Assembly (NCBI GenBank): GCA_964373925.1
Contig: CAYJWS010000063.1
Coordinates: 1 to 6,536 of the forward strand
Length of the DNA stretch: 6,536 bases
Direction of reading: 5' to 3'
From: CAYJWS01 sp964373925
Lineage (GTDB): Bacteria > Patescibacteriota > Patescibacteriia > Buchananbacterales > GWA2-38-13
The notes beneath the pieces are model-generated. The model was given only the letters and a program-made list of their open reading frames with translations. It was not told the origin of the DNA and did not search any database. The number at the start of each line of letters is the position of its first letter. Within the stretch, counting starts at the first letter, position 1. Made by a program: the position numbers and the translations under genes. Below are positions 1 to 5,391 of this stretch, piece by piece.

Positions 1-81
1 GCTTTCAATAATAAATTTTTTTCCGGCAAAAGTGGACTCAAGAGTCGTTACGCCGTTGACAGACTTTTTTTGTATTTCCAT
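1..81 (-). CDS. pnp: Polyribonucleotide nucleotidyltransferase (PNPase), N-terminal fragment, cut by window edge
   Basis: PNPase is the phosphorolytic 3'-5' exoribonuclease of mRNA decay; it forms a trimer and is a degradosome partner in many bacteria. Only the first 27 codons are inside the window, open to the left edge. They end in FAGKKFIIES, which fits the first beta strands of RNase PH domain 1 of PNPase (pattern F-x-G-[RK]-x-[LF]-x-[IV]-E-[ST]-G). The start is chosen at the ATG at 79-81 because an AGGA at 90-93 lies 8 bases upstream of it. An in-frame ATG three codons earlier would have its SD directly abutting. The gene lies downstream of rpsO on the same strand, the classical rpsO-pnp order, which is the second line of support. 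The match is short, so identity rests on motif plus context. Confidence 0.72.
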   Translation of the reverse strand, partial: MEIQKKSVNGVTTLESTFAGKKFIIES

Positions 82-190
82 ACAAAACATCCTAAGAGCT
101 GGCGTGGAGTGACGTTACTAGTTTGTGAAGAATGACACTTAGTGCCACGCTTCAAGAACCAACAACGCGGTCCAGACCGGCATTTATGAA
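82..190 (-). promoter_or_regulatory. pnp leader with inverted repeats (possible autoregulatory RNA structure)
   Basis: This is a 109-base gap between the NYN gene stop and pnp. Two inverted repeats are visible: CGGTC/GACCG (168-172 / 175-179), and GCGTGG/CCACGC (102-107 / 145-150) extended inward by AGTG/CACT (108-111 / 136-139). In Escherichia coli the pnp leader is a stem-loop cut by RNase III and used by PNPase to repress itself. A similar role here is inference from position and pairing only. No clear promoter was seen, so pnp may be transcribed from rpsO. Confidence 0.35.
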
Positions 191-739
191 TTATTTTCTT
201 TTTAAATTTGATTTCTTAAAAAAATGCATCTTTTCTTTTCCTTGCGACATTAAATACCGTGGATTCTCATCAAGATCAAAAAAATCATCGGCAAGTTCTC
301 GAAGCTTTGAAGAAGTTGTCTTCCCAAACGCTATAACCTCAACAAGGCATCCTTTATTTTCTTGAAGATATGTGATGAGCGGCGAGAAATCGCCGTCTCC
401 CGTAACCATAACTACAACGTCCAGCTTATCTGCCATTTTAATCGCGTCAATGGCTATACCGACGTCCCAGTCTGCCTTTTTTACTCCGCTCATAAAAATC
501 TGCAAATCTTTCATCTTTACTTCAAATCCCTGCTTATCGAGCGCTTCAAAGAAACTCTCTTCTTCGGCGTTTGATGATTTTATAACGTAGGCAATGGCGC
601 GGATCAGCTTTCGTCCGGATGTCGCTGTTTTAAGGATTTCCTGAAAATTTACCTTGGATCCGTACAAATTTTTTGCTGAATGGTACATGTTGGCTACATC
701 TATAAAAACGCCAACCCTCTGATCGTTGTGTTTTATCAT
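191..739 (-). CDS. NYN/LabA (DUF88) family PIN-like putative RNase
   Basis: The 182-residue protein has the hallmarks of the NYN domain, a PIN-like Mg2+-dependent RNase fold: an N-terminal strand GVFIDVANMY with D14 and N17; an acidic segment ADWDVGIAIDAI with D90, D92 and D98; and VTGDGDFSPLI with D115 and D117. Together these form the expected acidic active site. The C-terminus (about 170-182) is Lys-rich and could bind nucleic acid. The gene follows rpsO by 35 bases and precedes pnp by 109, all on one strand, so it is probably cotranscribed with a ribosomal protein and an exoribonuclease. That suggests a role in RNA turnover or rRNA/mRNA processing. No clear SD precedes the ATG at 737-739; translation may be coupled to rpsO or SD-independent. 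The family assignment is firm; substrate and activity are unknown. Confidence 0.9.
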   Translation of the reverse strand: MIKHNDQRVGVFIDVANMYHSAKNLYGSKVNFQEILKTATSGRKLIRAIAYVIKSSNAEEESFFEALDKQGFEVKMKDLQIFMSGVKKADWDVGIAIDAIKMADKLDVVVMVTGDGDFSPLITYLQENKGCLVEVIAFGKTTSSKLRELADDFFDLDENPRYLMSQGKEKMHFFKKSNLKRK

Positions 740-774
740 AGTTTTTTTGTTTGAATTTTAATTATAAAAAATTA

Positions 775-1155
775 TTATGCCTGAAGCGCCTCTTTTTCAG
801 GATGATTAATCACTTCTTCATCTGATTTTATTTCAGCTTCAGCCTCTTCAAGCATTGCCTTCTTCTGCTCCTCGCTTTGGAGAAGCTGGGCAATCTTGAG
901 TTTAAGCTCTTTAACGAGCTTTTCATATCCTTCTGGCTCTTCTCGTTTAAGATATATCAAAAGCTTGCGGCGTTCTGCTACCTTTTTAAGCAAACCCCGC
1001 CTTGAAGAAAAATCTTTTTTATGTGACTTAAGATGCTCGGTGAGCTGTTTTATCTCTTCGGTGAGAATAGCGATTTGAATCTGGGTTGACCCTGTATCGC
1101 CTTCATGAGCCCGAAATTTTTTAATTATCTTATCCTTTGCTTTTTTGTCTAACAT
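775..1155 (-). CDS. rpsO: 30S ribosomal protein S15, with C-terminal extension
   Basis: S15 is a primary binder of the 16S rRNA central domain (three-way junction of h20-h22) and part of bridge B4 to the 50S subunit. Residues 1-89 match the whole family: GDTGS at 19-23, then L38-x2-H41 through K46, D48, S51, RRGLL (52-56), and RRKLLIYLKR (62-71). S15 is usually about 89 residues; this one is 126. Residues about 91-126 form a Glu/Lys-rich, mostly acidic tail predicted helical (QSEEQKKAMLEEAEAEIKSD). The start is set at the ATG 1153-1155, not at an upstream in-frame ATG at 1210-1212, because AAGGAG at 1164-1169 sits 8 bases before it and the family N-terminus begins here. It heads an rpsO-NYN-pnp unit transcribed leftwards. 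Confidence 0.96.
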   Translation of the reverse strand: MLDKKAKDKIIKKFRAHEGDTGSTQIQIAILTEEIKQLTEHLKSHKKDFSSRRGLLKKVAERRKLLIYLKREEPEGYEKLVKELKLKIAQLLQSEEQKKAMLEEAEAEIKSDEEVINHPEKEALQA

Positions 1156-1163
1156 TTTTTTAT

Positions 1164-1169
1164 CTCCTT
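1164..1169 (-). promoter_or_regulatory. Shine-Dalgarno of rpsO
   Basis: AAGGAG on the minus strand, 8 bases before the ATG at 1153-1155. It decides the start of S15 and rules out the 19-residue N-terminal extension encoded further upstream. Confidence 0.85.
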
Positions 1170-1223
1170 GCGCGTGAAGCCGAGACATGGGCAACATATT
1201 TGCCCAAGCCAAGTAACCGCTTT
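1170..1223 (-). promoter_or_regulatory. rpsO 5' leader with hairpin
   Basis: The leader contains a perfect 7-bp hairpin, TGGGCAA/TTGCCCA (arms 1200-1206 and 1188-1194, 5-base loop), just ahead of the SD. A second short pairing AAGC/GCTT flanks it. S15 represses its own mRNA in several bacteria by binding leader structures that mimic its rRNA site, so this hairpin is a candidate autoregulatory element. The structure is seen; the function is inferred. Confidence 0.4.
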
Positions 1224-1229
1224 TTGTAA

Positions 1230-1235
1230 ATTATA
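1230..1235 (-). promoter_or_regulatory. Candidate -10 box of rpsO promoter
   Basis: TATAAT on the minus strand (plus ATTATA), which would start transcription near 1223 and give a leader of about 68 bases. It overlaps a 7-bp-arm palindrome, TTATACT/AGTATAA (1231-1246). No good -35 hexamer is seen at the usual distance. Confidence 0.45.
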
Positions 1236-1236
1236 C

Positions 1237-1394
1237 TTTAGTATAATGTATCATAAAATCAAAAGAATTGCAAGGAATACAAAAGTGTCGTACAATATAA
1301 ATGTGATACCAATATACTAATGCATGCGAATAATACAAATAGCTACGAATATTAGTATTCATTAGTATCATTTATACAATTCGTATATTAGTAT
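1237..1394. repeat. Cluster of ATTAGTAT motifs between rpsO and the recombinase gene
   Basis: The octamer ATTAGTAT occurs at 1351-1358, 1361-1368 and 1387-1394, once inverted at 1314-1321, and with one mismatch at 1237-1244. The copies at 1351 and 1361 are exactly 10 bases apart. A longer version, CG[AT]ATATTAGTAT, repeats at 1346-1358 and 1382-1394. Such a cluster could be a set of protein-binding sites. AT richness raises the chance rate, but four exact copies in about 160 bases is more than composition alone would suggest. Confidence 0.45.
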
Positions 1395-1397
1395 AAT
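1392..1397 (+). promoter_or_regulatory. Candidate -10 box of the recombinase gene; possible leaderless mRNA
   Basis: A perfect TATAAT lies 7 bases before the ATG at 1405-1407, so transcription would begin at or within a base or two of the start codon. No SD is present between the box and the ATG, which fits a leaderless transcript. The box is inside a palindrome, ATATTA/TAATAT (1385-1390 / 1394-1399). No clear -35 box is seen. Confidence 0.4.
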
Positions 1398-1404
1398 ATT
1401 TATT

Positions 1405-2331
1405 ATGAAAAATAATCTTGAAAATCTCATAAAAGAATTCTTGGAATACTTGGAAATTGAAAAAGGCAGAAGCAGAAATACTGTAAAAAACTATTATTTC
1501 TATCTTACGCGCTTTGCCGAATTTTCCGAGTATCCTCATCCCGGCGAAATTACGCTTGACAGCGTGCGGGAATTCCGTCTATTTCTCAACCGCGAGGCAA
1601 CGCAAAACGGTCTTGAAAAAAGCACGCAAAATTATCATCTCATCGCCCTGCGGTCATTTTTAAAATATCTATCAAAAAGAGATATTCCATCGCTTGCGCC
1701 GGAAAAAATCGAGCTTGCCAAGATTCCCGAACGCCAGGTGAATTTTCTAGAGAGTAATGACATTGAAAGACTCCTTGAAGCACCCATGCAGACCGAAGAA
1801 AAGGAAATTATACAACTCCGCGACAAAGCGGTACTTGAGCTTCTTTTTTCCACTGGACTTCGTGTCTCAGAACTTTCGTCGCTTACACGCGAACAGATCA
1901 ATCTCAAAAAAGATGAATTTACGATCCGAGGCAAAGGACTCAAGCTTCGATTGGCGTTTCTCTCCAATCAAGCAAAATTTTGGATTGGAAAATATCTAGA
2001 AAAAAGAAATGACCTCTCACCCGCGCTTTTTGTGCGCCACGATAAGGCAAAAGGCGCCAAAGATCCAGAAAACCTCACTCCGCGGTCAATACAGAGAATT
2101 GTTCAAAGATATTCTAAAATAGCCGGCATTACCAAGAACGTCACGCCGCATACCTTGCGACACAGCTTTGCCACGGATCTTTTAGCCAATGGCGCGGATA
2201 TACGTTCCGTGCAATCAATGCTTGGGCATTCATCCATCACCACAACACAGATTTACACCCACGTAACCAATAAACACCTGAAAGAAATCTACAATACCTA
2301 TCATCAAAAAAAAGATAATAAAAAAAAATAA
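1405..2331 (+). CDS. Tyrosine recombinase/integrase, XerC/XerD type
   Basis: The 308-residue, full-length site-specific recombinase matches the usual 295-310 of XerC/XerD. The N-terminal core-binding (SAM-like) domain spans about 1-100 and contains the family-typical segment GRSRNTVKNYYFYLTRF. The catalytic domain spans about 110-300 and carries the complete set of active residues: R153 in STGLRVSEL, K177 in RGKG, H249 and R252 in TPHTLRHSFAT, H275 in LGHSSI, and the nucleophile Y284 in IYTHV. Xer proteins resolve chromosome dimers at dif with FtsK; whether this is the cell's chromosomal Xer or a mobile-element integrase cannot be settled here, but no att repeats or phage genes adjoin it. The tail is Lys-rich. 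The stop is embedded in an A-run/T-run (2322-2338) that could give a weak hairpin; no GC-rich terminator follows. Confidence 0.93.
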   Translation: MKNNLENLIKEFLEYLEIEKGRSRNTVKNYYFYLTRFAEFSEYPHPGEITLDSVREFRLFLNREATQNGLEKSTQNYHLIALRSFLKYLSKRDIPSLAPEKIELAKIPERQVNFLESNDIERLLEAPMQTEEKEIIQLRDKAVLELLFSTGLRVSELSSLTREQINLKKDEFTIRGKGLKLRLAFLSNQAKFWIGKYLEKRNDLSPALFVRHDKAKGAKDPENLTPRSIQRIVQRYSKIAGITKNVTPHTLRHSFATDLLANGADIRSVQSMLGHSSITTTQIYTHVTNKHLKEIYNTYHQKKDNKKK

Positions 2332-2471
2332 TTTTTTTCAAGAGGCAATAATGCAGCGTGAATGCTATTCTGGAGCGCACGCAACTTGAAATTTTTTACA
2401 ATATATACAACAATAAAAATGGATCTTTATTACTATTTTTGTACCTTACACTTTTATAGAGGAGAGATCGC

Positions 2472-2963
2472 GTGGATAACAAAATTGAAAGTGCAAAAAA
2501 AATTTTTTATGATTCTCTTGAGTGTTTTCATGTAATGATGTGCTCTATTGTTGAAAATAAGGAAGGAAAGGATCTGCTTGTAGATTCGATCAATAAAATC
2601 AAAGGACCAAAAGACGCTCATTATCTTGAACTCCTCAATAAACTTAGAGATAGGCACTCAATATATATGCGCGCTATCCGGATACCAAGTGAAAGTATTT
2701 CAGAATTTCAAAAATCTCAAAAATTTCTTATGCTTGTGGCGTTGGAATTGTCAGCTAAGGCAAACAATAAGTCTCTTATGAATCAGCGAGCAAAAGAAAT
2801 TTTATTGTATATTGGATCACTCATCCAAGCGAGCAAATCGGCAAAAGAGAGCACGACCTCTGCTGGACTCATTTTTTATTCAGCGTGTTTTCTTGACCTC
2901 GCGAGAATCAAGATATACTTAGCTATGCTTTCAGCTATCTCTTACAGTAAAAAATCAAAATGA
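2472..2963 (+). CDS. Hypothetical 163-residue helical protein
   Basis: I do not recognise a family. The product looks almost entirely alpha-helical with heptad-like Leu/Ile spacing and Lys/Glu-rich helices. Residues about 131-157 (AGLIFYSACFLDLARIKIYL and onward) are hydrophobic but carry D142, R145 and K147, so an amphipathic helix in a bundle is likelier than a membrane span. No signal peptide is seen. The start is the GTG at 2472-2474, selected by GAGGAG at 2459-2464 with 7 bases between. The gene stands alone: the 140-base gap after the recombinase holds only a weak GCGTG/CACGC inverted repeat, and a strong terminator begins 15 bases after the stop. SD, terminator and a clean full-length frame argue it is real. 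Confidence 0.78.
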   Translation: MDNKIESAKKIFYDSLECFHVMMCSIVENKEGKDLLVDSINKIKGPKDAHYLELLNKLRDRHSIYMRAIRIPSESISEFQKSQKFLMLVALELSAKANNKSLMNQRAKEILLYIGSLIQASKSAKESTTSAGLIFYSACFLDLARIKIYLAMLSAISYSKKSK

Positions 2964-2978
2964 CTCATAAAAAAATAT

Positions 2979-3014
2979 GACCGGCCGCGCAAATACACGC
3001 AGGCCGGTCTTTTT
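2979..3014. terminator. Strong intrinsic terminator, bidirectional
   Basis: The 8-bp GC-rich stem GACCGGCC (2979-2986) / GGCCGGTC (3002-3009) has an inner GCG/CGC and is followed by T5. On the opposite strand an A-rich stretch (2969-2975 region) supplies a U-run after a short gap. It separates the convergent 163-residue gene and the LUD gene and could end both. Confidence 0.92.
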
Positions 3015-3044
3015 ATAATCTTATAAAAATAAAAAAGTATTCCC

Positions 3045-3659
3045 TTAATACCCAAGCACTTCATTCACTAAAATAATATGCGTTCTTCCCGGCTTTGGCT
3101 CCCTCTGTAATATCAAAATTTTCGAAACAAAGCTCCCAGAAACGCCGTATGCCTTTTTTGCCCGCTCGCTTTCAAGCGGAAGACTATGCTCATAGATTCT
3201 TTTCATTCCTTCGTCAATATTTTTAACAATCTTTTGCGCGCCAACTATAAAGACAACGTGATCTGATCCATAGGAATATGCTGGAAGCTGGCTTCCGGAG
3301 TTAGACGCAATAAGCACATGTCCGTCCTGCGTAACTGCATGAACACTTCCCACGGCCCATTCGGGCGTGGCTCCCAAGCGCTGCATCTCTCGGCCTTGCG
3401 TTTTTCTATCCATGCTAGATAATTCCTTTTTTACGGAATTGTAATTTCCAGATTCTTGGATTTCTAACACCAGCCCAAGCGTTTCAAGCGTTATAGAGGT
3501 CATATTCATCACCTCTGCACCTTGTGGAATCAAATCTAAAAATTTTTGCTTCGCCTCCGCTCCAATGCCAACTGCCGTTGCCTCAAAACCATTCTGCTTA
3601 AGAGCTTTTATTGTCTTTTCCATAATCTTCATGTCGGGTACAATATTCCAATTTTTCAT
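3045..3659 (-). CDS. LUD domain protein (LutC/YkgG-like, DUF162)
   Basis: The 204 residues form one LUD domain. Typical segments are IPQGAEVMNMTSITLETLG (44-62), WAVGSVHAVTQDGHVLIAS (101-119) with SGSQLPAYSYGSDHV (121-135), VGAQKIVKNIDEGMKRI (139-155), then PLESER (161-166) and PGRTHIILVNEVLG at the end. In lactate oxidisers LutC acts with LutA and LutB, Fe-S proteins that convert L-lactate to pyruvate. Neither partner is present here, so the lactate role cannot be assumed; stand-alone LUD proteins of this length have no firmly known activity. The start is the ATG at 3657-3659, with no evident SD. It lies 70 bases downstream of the DinB-fold gene, with a hairpin between, and ends against the bidirectional terminator. 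Confidence 0.9.
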   Translation of the reverse strand: MKNWNIVPDMKIMEKTIKALKQNGFEATAVGIGAEAKQKFLDLIPQGAEVMNMTSITLETLGLVLEIQESGNYNSVKKELSSMDRKTQGREMQRLGATPEWAVGSVHAVTQDGHVLIASNSGSQLPAYSYGSDHVVFIVGAQKIVKNIDEGMKRIYEHSLPLESERAKKAYGVSGSFVSKILILQREPKPGRTHIILVNEVLGY

Positions 3660-3680
3660 ATTTATAAAGTTTATTTTAAA

Positions 3681-3710
3681 TCTAAAGCCATCCTACAATA
3701 AGGATGGCTT
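3681..3710 (-). terminator. Hairpin terminator after the DinB-fold gene
   Basis: A perfect 10-bp stem AAGCCATCCT/AGGATGGCTT (3685-3694 / 3701-3710) with a 6-base loop, 20 bases past the stop of the minus-strand gene at 3730. On the minus strand it is followed by TAGATTT, an imperfect U-tract, so termination may be partial and the LUD gene could receive read-through. Confidence 0.72.
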
Positions 3711-3729
3711 GTGTAAAGCTTTACTTTCT

Positions 3730-4206
3730 CTACATATCGCCCGGATCGTCTGCCGAAGGGCCATAAATAGACGGAACCTTTCCTCCTGCCATGCGGATGT
3801 AAACGGAAAACTGTCCTCTATGATGAATAGTATCAAAAAGCATAAACCACATAACATCAATTCTTCTAATATCCATTTTGCCAAATTTCAAAGTTTTGTT
3901 TAAATCTTCGTCAGATGTGGCTTTTATTGCTTTTGTTCCCTCTGCATGATTCTTTTCAAGCAAAAAAATTATTTCATCCATAGTCTTTGGCATATCCTGT
4001 GAAAGCTTTTGAAAATCTACAACTCCCTCTGCCGCTTGCACATTTATCATTTCTTCGCTCGCGAGCGTGAAAGCAAGCTCGCCTGCTGATCGTGAACGAT
4101 CATGGGGCTTAAAGCTTTCTTTGTCTTTTGGAAACGCCCTCAAGACCTTAAGCGTAGTTGTAAACTCACGCTCGCGCACCTCGAGCAATGTTTGTTTTTC
4201 TGTCAT
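3730..4206 (-). CDS. DinB/YfiT-superfamily protein
   Basis: The 158-residue four-helix-bundle protein of the DinB superfamily shows, near the C-terminus, the family's most conserved block, DTIHHRGQFSVYIRMAGGKV (125-144) followed by PSIYGPSADDPG. Members bind a divalent metal through three histidines; characterised ones include thiol transferases (bacillithiol S-transferase BstA, mycothiol-dependent enzymes). Here H129 is present, but the helix-2 His position appears to be T47 (AFTLASEE) and the first His of the HxxxH pair is D125, so the classical metal triad is not intact. This could be a subfamily trait or loss of activity. No SD is seen before the ATG at 4204-4206; a promoter lies about 50 bases upstream. 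The gene appears monocistronic or weakly linked to the LUD gene. Confidence 0.87.
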   Translation of the reverse strand: MTEKQTLLEVREREFTTTLKVLRAFPKDKESFKPHDRSRSAGELAFTLASEEMINVQAAEGVVDFQKLSQDMPKTMDEIIFLLEKNHAEGTKAIKATSDEDLNKTLKFGKMDIRRIDVMWFMLFDTIHHRGQFSVYIRMAGGKVPSIYGPSADDPGDM

Positions 4207-4257
4207 ATTGTTTGATTAATTAATAATTAGCATTTTAATAAATTATTGCGTGTCATT

Positions 4258-4286
4258 ATTATAGCACATCCTAAAAAATCTGAAAA
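4258..4286 (-). promoter_or_regulatory. Promoter of the DinB-fold gene (extended -10)
   Basis: On the minus strand TGCTATAAT (4266-4258) is a perfect -10 with the TGn extension. TTTTCA at 4281-4286 is a poor -35 at 17 bases. The start would be near 4251, giving a leader of about 45 bases. Confidence 0.6.
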
Positions 4287-4351
4287 AAGATATACAAGTA
4301 TCGTAAAAAGGATTTAAAAAACACCCTTGAAAGCAAAGTATCAACTAAAGT

Positions 4352-4379
4352 AAAAAGCCTTGTTCACTTGAAACAAGGC
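4352..4379 (-). terminator. Intrinsic terminator of pheA
   Basis: Stem GCCTTGTT/AACAAGGC (8 bp, arms 4372-4379 and 4357-4364, 7-base loop), followed on the minus strand by TTTTTAC. It begins 18 bases after the pheA stop. Confidence 0.88.
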
Positions 4380-4397
4380 CCGTTGATATCACAATTC

Positions 4398-5312
4398 CTA
4401 AATGGCACTGGGGTAAGAGCCTAAAAAACGCGCATGCATGAGTGATAATCCGCTGTACATAAAATTTTCAAGACCATTATGAATTTCAGGATCATTAACA
4501 TGTCCGCTGAATTCTAAGAGAAAGTTGTATTCCCATGGCCTTCCGGGAATGGGCAAAGGATAGACATAGAGAAGGTTTGGACACTTCTCTTGTTGTTTAT
4601 ATACAGAATCCTCAATTTCGGTACCGAAGAAACATCCTAGAGTTTTCCAAAGCACTCCGCATTCGTCCTTACTCAAGGAGACAAGAAATGCCGACTTATC
4701 TTTTCCAGTTCTTTGGGCATGCTGTTTTCCTAAAACCCAAAAACGAGTTCGTGCAGTTTTATGGTCCGTAACCGAACGTGGTTCTATACGAACCAAATTG
4801 TACGCACTTTCGGCGCGAGTATTAGCAAGTGCCGCATATTCTGGATTCTGGCTAGCCTCGTATGCCGCCTCGCCCGTTGATCTGCGTGTCTCCACGTTAA
4901 TCCCTTTTGCTCTTAATGATCGAATAAATCGACTGCATTGTTGCAATGCTACCGAATGTGAAAGCACTGCCTTGGGAGGCGCATCTCTCGACTCCTTTCT
5001 TAAATAGTACAATTCTATTGGAATAACAACTTCAGCGCGAACTCTCAATCCTCCATACATCTCAGCATCACAGACAGCTCTAATAGTTTCTGAAACAAAC
5101 CCTTGAACTGAGTTTTCTATAGCCACAACCCCATAATCCAATTCTTGCCGTGCGACTGCATAACAAATCTCATCGTGAGAAGGATAATTCATAAATTCTG
5201 CCATCTCTCCCTGATCAAGAAAATACTTTTCTGTGGCCATATAACCAAAAGTGGTTTTATCAAGGCCTTGAGATGTAACTGGATCAAGATATCCTACCTT
5301 TATCTTACTCAT
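4398..5312 (-). CDS. pheA: Prephenate dehydratase (PDT + ACT domains), divergent
   Basis: Prephenate dehydratase converts prephenate to phenylpyruvate, the penultimate step of phenylalanine synthesis. The protein is 304 residues with no chorismate mutase domain. The PDT domain (about 4-195) shows DYGVVAIENSVQG (59-71), LSHSVALQQC (117-126), STGEAA (145-150) and the catalytic T-R-F at 189-191. The N-terminal GPxGTFS loop is altered to a longer stretch ending TTFGYMA (20-26). The ACT domain (about 205-304) is recognisable by PWEYNFLLEFSGH (259-271) and LGSYP (297-301), but the phenylalanine-binding ESRP motif reads YPLP (251-254) and the GAL motif reads CGVL (218-221), so classical allosteric inhibition may be lost. 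The ATG at 5310-5312 has AAGGAG at 5322-5327, 9 bases away. It is preceded by a hairpin and a Phe-rich small ORF. A related prephenate-using enzyme such as the BacA-type decarboxylases is a less likely alternative. Confidence 0.9.
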   Translation of the reverse strand: MSKIKVGYLDPVTSQGLDKTTFGYMATEKYFLDQGEMAEFMNYPSHDEICYAVARQELDYGVVAIENSVQGFVSETIRAVCDAEMYGGLRVRAEVVIPIELYYLRKESRDAPPKAVLSHSVALQQCSRFIRSLRAKGINVETRRSTGEAAYEASQNPEYAALANTRAESAYNLVRIEPRSVTDHKTARTRFWVLGKQHAQRTGKDKSAFLVSLSKDECGVLWKTLGCFFGTEIEDSVYKQQEKCPNLLYVYPLPIPGRPWEYNFLLEFSGHVNDPEIHNGLENFMYSGLSLMHARFLGSYPSAI

Positions 5313-5321
5313 CGCCTAACT

Positions 5322-5327
5322 CTCCTT
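5322..5327 (-). promoter_or_regulatory. Shine-Dalgarno of pheA
   Basis: AAGGAG on the minus strand, 9 bases before the pheA ATG. It directly follows the U-rich tract of the leader hairpin, so only 25 bases separate hairpin and start codon. This leaves no room for a separate pheA promoter downstream of the hairpin. Confidence 0.85.
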
Positions 5328-5382
5328 GAAAGAAAAGGATGCCAACTATATAGTTGGCATCACATGGGTTGCGAGGATGAAC
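5328..5382 (-). promoter_or_regulatory. Putative transcription attenuator in the pheA leader
   Basis: A 24-bp perfect palindrome (5338-5361; each arm GATGCCAACTAT or its complement) folds to a 10-bp stem with an AUAU loop, followed on the minus strand by CTTTTCTTTC (5337-5328), an intrinsic-terminator shape. Upstream, GTTCATC (5382-5376) can pair with GATGCCAAC (5361-5353, a 2-base bulge), the 5' arm of the terminator, giving a possible antiterminator. The stop codon of the Phe-rich ORF (5392-5394) is 9 bases before the antiterminator arm. A ribosome held on its Phe codons would leave that arm free, while one reaching the stop would cover it. The hairpin is certain. Regulation by Phe is inferred; a plain, leaky terminator for the small ORF is the alternative. 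Confidence 0.55.
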
Positions 5383-5391
5383 GAAAGAACC

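Noticed and set aside
1156..1212. In-frame N-terminal extension of S15 from the ATG at 1212
   Set aside because: It lacks an SD, would include the leader hairpin, and family length and AAGGAG at 1164-1169 point to the ATG at 1155.
1242..1269. dif-like site (ATAATGTAT matches part of E. coli dif)
   Set aside because: The flanking arms are not inverted repeats of each other around a 6-base centre; the match is explained by AT richness.
2340..2471. Gene or RNA in the gap after the recombinase
   Set aside because: Only a 5-bp inverted repeat (2356-2360 / 2378-2382) and no convincing promoter hexamers are seen.
2454..2657. Minus-strand open frame within the 163-residue gene
   Set aside because: Shadow frame: no SD, and the plus-strand frame is longer, with SD and terminator.
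5313..5391. T-box riboswitch ahead of pheA
   Set aside because: No T-box AGGGTGG-type motif or specifier-loop layout; the leader is short and occupied by the ORF and palindrome.
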